Source of the DNA: Reticulitermes speratus
Taxonomy: Eukaryota > Arthropoda > Insecta > Blattodea > Rhinotermitidae
Direction of reading: 5' to 3'
Assembly: GCA_021186555.1 (NCBI GenBank)
Contig: JAJKFL010000042.1
Coordinates: 48,094,980-48,158,979, forward strand
Length of the DNA stretch: 64,000 nucleotides
Under the pieces are notes generated by a model. It worked only from the letters and a program-made list of their open reading frames with translations. It ran no database searches and had not been told where the DNA came from. Both the position numbers and the translations under genes were made by a program. This document shows positions 58,787 to 64,000 of the stretch, one piece after another (positions within the stretch are counted from its first letter, which is position 1; every line of letters begins with the position of its first letter).

Positions 58787-59092
58787 AAGTAATCCCATTA
58801 CAGGCCTGGTCAGGCCCTTAGGGTTCCAAGGTTTGAGGCTTCACAGATTTCTAAACAATCGGCACATGAAGGTGGTAAGGTTGTCAGCCCTACGCACCGG
58901 CCGCCTTTACCCCCCAGGAAATATTCCTGTTACTCATTTCTGTTAGAGGCTGAGTCGACCCAGGGCCATAGTGCGAGCCGAAACGATTATGTCAATGAAA
59001 AATTCCAATGACACTTCGGGAATCGAACCCGCGACCTTCCGGCTTGTAGCGCAGTGCCTCAACCAAATGCGCCACCGCTTGCCCCGCTAACA
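58787..59092 (-). mobile_element. Full-length tRNA-derived SINE
   Basis: On the minus strand, GGGGCAAGCGGTGGCGCATT and TGGTTGAGGCACTGCGCTAC start a tRNA-like head with GTCGCGGGTTCGATTCCCGA as B box. It then joins the body shared with 57845 and 48328 and ends in TGGGATTACTTTACC. This copy defines the complete family at about 305 bp. Two non-adjacent direct fragments of the same body lie within 11 kb. Confidence 0.85.
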
Positions 59093-59944
59093 GTGGAGTA
59101 ACGCGTGGATATTTTGACAGATTTTAGGCTTCCGCCGCGTTTTTTTTGTAAGACTTCGCTCTTCTGGGAAGGTTACTCAGCGTAGATCGGTAATTTGTTC
59201 CCGACGTTTCGGCACAACTTCTCGGTCCCATTTCAAGGGTCAAGCAGTCCAATAAGAATGCCGGGAACACTTAGGTGAGCAGGTATATAGGAAACGGCGT
59301 GGGCGGTGATTGGTTCTCAGAACGTGATGCTAGCCAATAGGGTTATTAGAGCGTGAAGGAGAGGGAAGGGATGATATATATGATCACGTGACTAGCATTA
59401 AAATAATCTAAGGAAATGAGTTAAAAGTATGTGAATACTCGATTGAATGTTGGTAGGACCCAATGAGGAGATGTGAAAATGGTGACGAATATTCGGGTTT
59501 TATAAAAAGCGGGTCATTTGTTGACTAGCAGAAGGACTGCTATGTTTTTAAGGACTGTTCTGTGGATTTAGTTAAATAGTTTTAAAGCATGTAATATTAA
59601 ATGCTGTAATAACTCGTGTATGACGAGCGATCCATCGAGTCGGGTGGTTCAAATTGCTTGTAATTTGGGTTTATACGTAACGGCATATTGGATCATCTGT
59701 ACAGCTCGACGGAAGTAGCACTGTGTAGTTATCTAAACGGCAGTGAACTATATTACATTTTACATAAAAATTTAAATTTTAAATACGTCTGAAATATTGT
59801 GAAAATTAACATACTCTCTCATAGCGATCACTGTAACTGTTACATTCTCCTGGAACTAGATGTCACACATTTCTGTACATATGTACCGAAATTTCGGAGG
59901 TTTCTACTGCCTCCGTCTACAGGTTTTATTAGGAAAGGATTTAT
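59093..59944. other. Unique sequence with a degenerate LINE 3' end
   Basis: About 59440-59580 resembles the LINE 3' end at 50440-50560 (GAATATTCGGGTTTTATAAA, GTTGACTAGCAGAAGGACT). At 59205-59250 a CCCGACGTTTCGG motif resembles the GAAACGTC end of a hammerhead, without a good core. No gene. Confidence 0.4.
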
Positions 59945-59945
59945 T

Positions 59946-61020
59946 TTTTCCCAATGACTCGACAGCCACTTGGGGGCCCAGGCCGCCTCATTTTTCGAGG
60001 CTTCACGATCACACTCAGACACACCACACTCGGTAGGACTCCTCTAGACGAGTGATCAGCCCGTCGCAGAGACCTCTACCTGACAACACACAACACTCAC
60101 AACAGACAGACATCCATGCCACCGACGGGATTCGAACCCACAATCCCAGCAAGCGAGCGGCCGCAGACCGAAGCCTTAGACCGCGCGGCCAATGGGATCG
60201 GCCCATTCCTTTAATTTTTTTTCCAAATAGCTCGACAGCCCCTTGGGGGCCTAGGCCGCCTCATTTTTCGAAGCTTCACGATCACACTCAGACACACCAC
60301 ACTCGGTAGGACTCCTCTAGACGAGTGATCAGCCCGTCGCAGAGACCTCTACCTGACAACACACAACACTCACAACAGACAGACATCCATGCCACCGACG
60401 GGATTCGAACCCACAATCCCAGCAAGCGAGCGGCCGCAGACCGAAGCCTTAGACCGCGCGGCCAATGGGATCGGCCCATTCCTTTAATTTTTTTTCCAAA
60501 TAGCTCGACAGCCCCTTGGGGGCCTAGGCCGCCTCATTTTTCGAAGCTTCACGATCACACTCAGACACACCACACTCGGTAGGACTCCTCTAGACGAGTG
60601 ATCAGCCCGTCGCAGAGACCTCTACCTGACAACACACAACACTCACAACAGACAGACATCCATGCCACCGACGGGATTCGAACCCACAATCCCAGCAAGC
60701 GAGCGGCCGCAGACCGAAGCCTTAGACCGCGCGGCCAATGGGATCGGCCCATTCCTTTAATTTTTTTTCCAAATAGCTCGACAGCCCCTTGGGGGCCTAG
60801 GCCTCCTCATTATCGAGGCTTCACGATCACACTCAGACACACCACACTCGCTAGGACTCCTCTGGACGAGTGATCAGCCCGTCGCACAGACCTCTACCTG
60901 ACAACACACAACACTCACAACAGACAGACATCCATGCCCCCGGTGGGATTCGAACCCGCAATCCCAGTAAGCGAGCGGCTGCAGACCCACGCCTTAGACC
61001 GCGCGGCCTCTGCGATCGGC
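59946..61020 (-). repeat. Tandem quartet of tRNA-Leu-like SINEs
   Basis: Four copies of the family at 63568 lie head to tail on the minus strand at a spacing of 273, 273 and 272 bases (ACGAGTGATCAGCCCGTC at 60048, 60321, 60594 and 60866). Copies 1-3 share CACCGACGGGATTCGAACCC and other private changes, so they arose by duplication of one copy. The fourth (60768-61020) is closer to the consensus (CCCGGTGGGATTCG). The joining sequence ATTCCTTTAATTTTTTTTCC is also duplicated. Confidence 0.9.
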
Positions 61021-61485
61021 TATGATAGGATTAAGGCAGCAATTTCCTCCGATACGTCACTAACAGTTTAACAAAACACATGCAGTCCGTTCCCAGAACA
61101 CAGTAAACCCCACACATAGTGCAGCGTGCTCATGTCAGTGAATGCACGTGTATTAACTCTTAAATTTCAGATTACGACATGGATTGGAAACAAGTTAGGA
61201 AATGTCCACAGTGAGTGCAACACTTCTCTCGCATTCTTTCCGTTATTGTCTCTGGATTTTAAACAATTTTAAGAAAAAAATACACTAAAAATGTGAAGAT
61301 TTTAATTGTGTTTTGTCAAGCTTTACACAAACCAAAACATAAAATTTTTCCGCGTCTTAGCAACAGATTTACAATCGTTCATAATCGATATCTCGCAAAC
61401 GTTAATGTATTTTATTTCTTTCCCGTAAAGGGGGGGGATTTAAATCGATCATGCCCGATTGTTACATTTAGGTCTTAGCTGTTCC
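61021..61485. other. Unique sequence, no gene recognised
   Basis: No supported feature. A 61-codon frame has no motif. Confidence 0.3.
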
Positions 61486-61489
61486 TTCC

Positions 61490-61680
61490 GCCTGAATTCG
61501 TACCTCACAGAAAACAAAGTCATTCTCAGGTTTTAATAATCGATCTAAATACGAAATTTCACGAAAATCCGTCCGGTGGGATCCGAGTCGTTCCATGCAG
61601 ACAGACGGACTTAAAGACGGACAGACAGACAGACATGATAAGAGTATTAGTCGCTTTTTGTGACTTATTTAATAAATCGT
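61490..61680 (-). repeat. Dispersed repeat, partner of the 44.7-kb copy
   Basis: TTTCACGAAAATCCGTCCGG, TCCATGCAGACAGACGGACT and AGACATGATAAGAGTATTAG, then TCGCTTTTTG, is the reverse orientation of the repeat at 44700-44890. It retains more of the GACAGACAGACA run. Confidence 0.6.
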
Positions 61681-62320
61681 CTAAAAAAAATGAACGGTTG
61701 ACATTGAACTGTTACATTTTTAGCAAAGAAGGCGCAATGGTACGGATAGTGACCACATAAGTGTAAGTAGGTCAGAATTTAAACTGTACTGTTGCCACGT
61801 GTTCCGAGAAAAAATTTCGTACCTTTAGTTTCAGATTCTTTCAAAAAAGTGCAGTAAATTTTGCATAAATACAACAACCGTATGGCGTGTTTATGTTAGA
61901 CGGACGTGTAATGTAACTTGCAACATTGGAAAGGCAAATCTTTATTTTAGTTAGACTCTTCTGCAGTTTGGAACTGTGGAGTTTCGGCGCATAAGCCTTT
62001 GAAGCTTGAAGAGAGAAGGAGACACGTGGGAAAGAGCAGAAGAAAGGGAAATCCATTGGAGAAATGCGTGACACTTTACTTTTAGGGGGAGTGTATGGCG
62101 GAAAAATATAACTTTGTTAAAAAAATTCCTCTAATTTGGCCCGCTCGTCCTTTTAATATATGTAGCATGTTGAGAAATATTATTGAAATATTGGCCGTAG
62201 AATTTAGATTGTTAGGTAATGCTAAAGTACATGATTTGGAAATATGAATCTTTGTAAAGATTCAGTTCGTACGTCACAGAGAACACAGTGCGCCTCCATT
62301 TTAAGAAACAGTTAATTTTG
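61681..62320. other. Unique AT-rich sequence; weak satellite-core relic near 62265
   Basis: CAGTTCGTACGTCACAGAGA near 62265 only loosely resembles the satellite core. No gene is recognised. Confidence 0.3.
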
Positions 62321-62321
62321 A

Positions 62322-62600
62322 TTAGGGGAATTGTCCAGTTGTTGCTGCTCCCTGCACGGACCAATCACAGTCCCCAAACACCTCCATGCCAGCTTCAGTC
62401 AGTCCTAGCCACTCATTCGACTTCAAAACCGTCGTGGTCCTCACCGTAGGCTCAGGAACAAGTTCCTCAGCTTCTTCAGGCACGCTTTGCTTCCGAATTT
62501 TAACAAGATCGTCGAGCTTGAGCGCCTGATCATGGGAATTCGGCAACTCGAAGACGTCTTCAGCGTCGTACATAAGAATTTGCGCGCGTGGATAAACGAC
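62322..62600 (-). pseudogene. Coding remnant, possibly Tigger-type transposase C-terminus
   Basis: The minus-strand frame 62322-63068 has a repetitive N-terminal part made by the 16-bp array and a non-repetitive C-terminal part of about 90 residues (AEDVFELPNSHDQALKLDDL, then VPEEAEELVPEPTVRTTTVL and SNEWLGLTEAGMEVFGD) ending at 62322. That part has normal protein-like composition, is acidic, and resembles from memory the acidic C-terminal tail of CENP-B/Tigger-type DDE transposases. No DDE residues are present. It is truncated, and the upstream half has been overwritten by the minisatellite. Confidence 0.45.
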
Positions 62601-63005
62601 GTAAGTACGGAACGACGTAAGTACGGAACGACTGTAAGTACGGATCGACGTAATTACGGAACGACGTAAGTACGGAACGACGTAAGTACGGATCGACGTA
62701 ATTACGGATCGACGTAAGTACGGAACGACGTAAGTAGGATCGACGTAAGTACGGAAACGACGTAAGTAGGATCGACGTAAGTACGGAACGACGTAAGTAC
62801 GGATCGACGTAAGTACGGACGACGTAAGTACGGAACGACGTAAGTACGGAACGACGTAAGTACGGAACGACGTAATTACGGATCGACGTAAGTACGGATC
62901 GACGTAAGTACGGAACGACGTAAGTAGGGATCGACGTAAGTAGGGATCGACGTAAGTACGGAACGACGTAAGTACGGATCGACGTAAGTACGGAACGACA
63001 TAAGT
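62595..63005. repeat. 16-bp minisatellite, about 25 copies
   Basis: The unit is GACGTAAGTACGGAAC with GGATC and TAATT variants. Several 1-base deletions (GTAGGATC, GTACGGACGAC) break the frame. Three units give a 16-residue peptide (TSFRTYVDPYLRRSVL), which explains the open minus-strand frame. Confidence 0.96.
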
Positions 63006-63560
63006 CGGGGCATGACCTATCGCTATGGAATATAGCCGTAAAACGAAATATTCGTCCTCCTTTTGCAAGACCCACTACGTATTTTAAAGGTGATATGTCG
63101 TTAATTCTTTACACAGAAGGCTGTCGAATTTTTTTACGTTCCCTAACAGATCTGCTACTTTTACGCATATAACTTAGTGATAGAATGCTAGCTGTTTGAC
63201 TGGCTGACTGACTTATTGACGAGGTGAATGTTCGACTGCTCCGATGACTGGTTGATTGAACAGGTGACTGCCTTGCCGGCGAAGTTCTGTCTGTCTGACA
63301 GCAACTACCCTTTCATACATTTCTTATAACAGCACAAAATTCGTTGCTTGTTGAAAGGCTTTTGTGCTGTGTAGCATCTGTTTTTCACATAAAAGTCACC
63401 ATCCGTGTTTCAGAACTCCGTTGATTGGCTACACAGAACGTGCTTGGCGTCTTAAAGCAAAGGGCTGATCAACTGGCGCCCTGAGTTGCAGCCTCTCAGC
63501 ATGAACAGCCGAACTGATAGTCAGCCATTTCAATCAAATTTACACTACCTATATACAGAT
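63006..63560. other. Unique sequence, no gene recognised
   Basis: A GACTG/ACTGACT-rich patch lies at about 63195-63290. Otherwise nothing is supported. Confidence 0.35.
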
Positions 63561-63567
63561 TTCCACC

Positions 63568-63822
63568 GATCCCAGTGGCCTTGCGGTCTAAAGCGTGGGT
63601 CTACGGCCGCTCGCTTACTGGGATTGCGGGTTCGAATCCCGCCGGAGGCATGGATGTCTGTCTGTTGTGAGTGTTGTGTGTTGTCAGGTAGAGGTTTCTG
63701 CGACGGGCTGGTCCCTCGTCCAGAGGAGTCCTACCGAGTGTGGTGTGTCTGAGTGTGATCGTGAAGCCTCGGTAATGAGGCGGCCTAGGCCCCCAAGGGG
63801 CTGTCGAGCCATTAGAAAGAAA
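63568..63822 (+). mobile_element. tRNA-Leu-like SINE, full length
   Basis: Starts GATCCCAGTGGCCTTGCGGT, with TGGCCTTGCGGTC as the A-box region and GCGGGTTCGAATCCCGCC as the B box, then the body with AGGTAGAGGTTTCTGCGACG and GAGGAGTCCTACCGAGTG, ending GGCTGTCGAGCCATTAG and an A-rich tail. It is the best consensus-like copy in the window. The frames MSVCCECCVLSGRG and MPPAGFEPAIPVS on either strand are this SINE. Confidence 0.9.
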
Positions 63823-63943
63823 TATACATATTTCCATAAGACCCATTTCTGTAGTCACCTCCTTGTTTTACGCTTAGCACACGCTATTCAAGATATTCTT
63901 CTATAAGTTCTTATCCTCACTTCTTACTTCTATTAACCACGGT

Positions 63944-64000
63944 AGCTCAGTCAGTATAGTGAGTGTGCCACGTGCTGGACGACTGAGAAATAGTGGTTCG
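63944..64000 (+). mobile_element. tRNA-derived SINE head, cut by the window end
   Basis: CGGTAGCTCAGTCAGTATAG (A box) and, 40 bases on, AGTGGTTCG (start of a B box). It is the same family as 22490 (minus). The element continues outside the window. Confidence 0.6.

Noticed and set aside
59200-59260. Hammerhead motif around CCCGACGTTTCGG (minus strand)
   Set aside because: The upstream core reads CTTGAAA, not CTGANGA, and stem II does not pair.
63568-63650. Functional tRNA gene
   Set aside because: A and B boxes are present but the acceptor stem is not formed and a SINE body follows. The same holds for 22490, 38164, 58787 and 63944.

Overview
This is a gene-poor eukaryotic window, most likely from an insect genome. 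It has no operons, no ribosome-binding sites and no intact single-copy gene that I can defend. It is full of tRNA-derived SINEs, 3' ends of non-LTR retrotransposons, internally deleted mariner-like elements with TA target duplications, pogo/Tigger-like fragments and very long minisatellites. From memory, several families (the tRNA-Leu-like SINE, the LINE tail ending in TTAG repeats, and the 44.9-45.2 kb repeat) look like ones common in cockroaches and termites. That placement is unverified.

Layout: 1-7925 is a 45-bp minisatellite. 9.57-11.23 kb is a 19-bp array, 12.66-13.72 kb a 37-bp array, 15.3-17.26 kb a 114-bp satellite, 17.89-18.76 kb a 22-bp array, 19.3-20.83 kb an 84-bp satellite and 22.87-25.64 kb a 20-bp array. 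26.5-31 kb holds a deleted LINE, a SINE and two mariner derivatives. 31.36-33.33 kb is a 7-bp array and 35.94-36.5 kb a TTG/TTC array. 39.06-39.77 kb is a SINE split by 142-bp repeats. 41.5-46.9 kb holds LINE remnants and a hammerhead-bearing element with a mariner derivative nested inside it. 47.58-48.3 kb is a 34-bp array and 48.82-49.77 kb a 25-bp array. 51.54-53.37 kb is a second 114-bp satellite. 55-57 kb holds two mariner derivatives and two hammerhead inverted pairs. 59.9-61.0 kb is a tandem SINE quartet. 62.6-63.0 kb is a 16-bp array inside a degenerate coding remnant. About 40% of the window is tandem repeat. Almost all long open frames are repeat units that happen to lack stop codons.

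The most interesting system is a dispersed family of hammerhead-ribozyme-like motifs (core CTGAWGA, then a stem, then GAAA and a tiny stem III). At least a dozen copies are recognisable. In several, stems I and II are fully complementary, and nearly all carry the same extra U before stem II. Many occur as divergent inverted pairs that form the ends of short elements (21.4, 35.7, 43.2/44.1, 55.6 and 56.5 kb). The 21.4-kb pair is flanked by a 15-bp direct repeat that looks like a target duplication. This suggests a non-autonomous retroelement related to Penelope-like elements or retrozymes. A second theme is a roughly 20-bp core (TTTACTGCGCGGTACG) shared by two otherwise different satellites and by a solitary dispersed copy, so the satellites probably grew out of one interspersed repeat.
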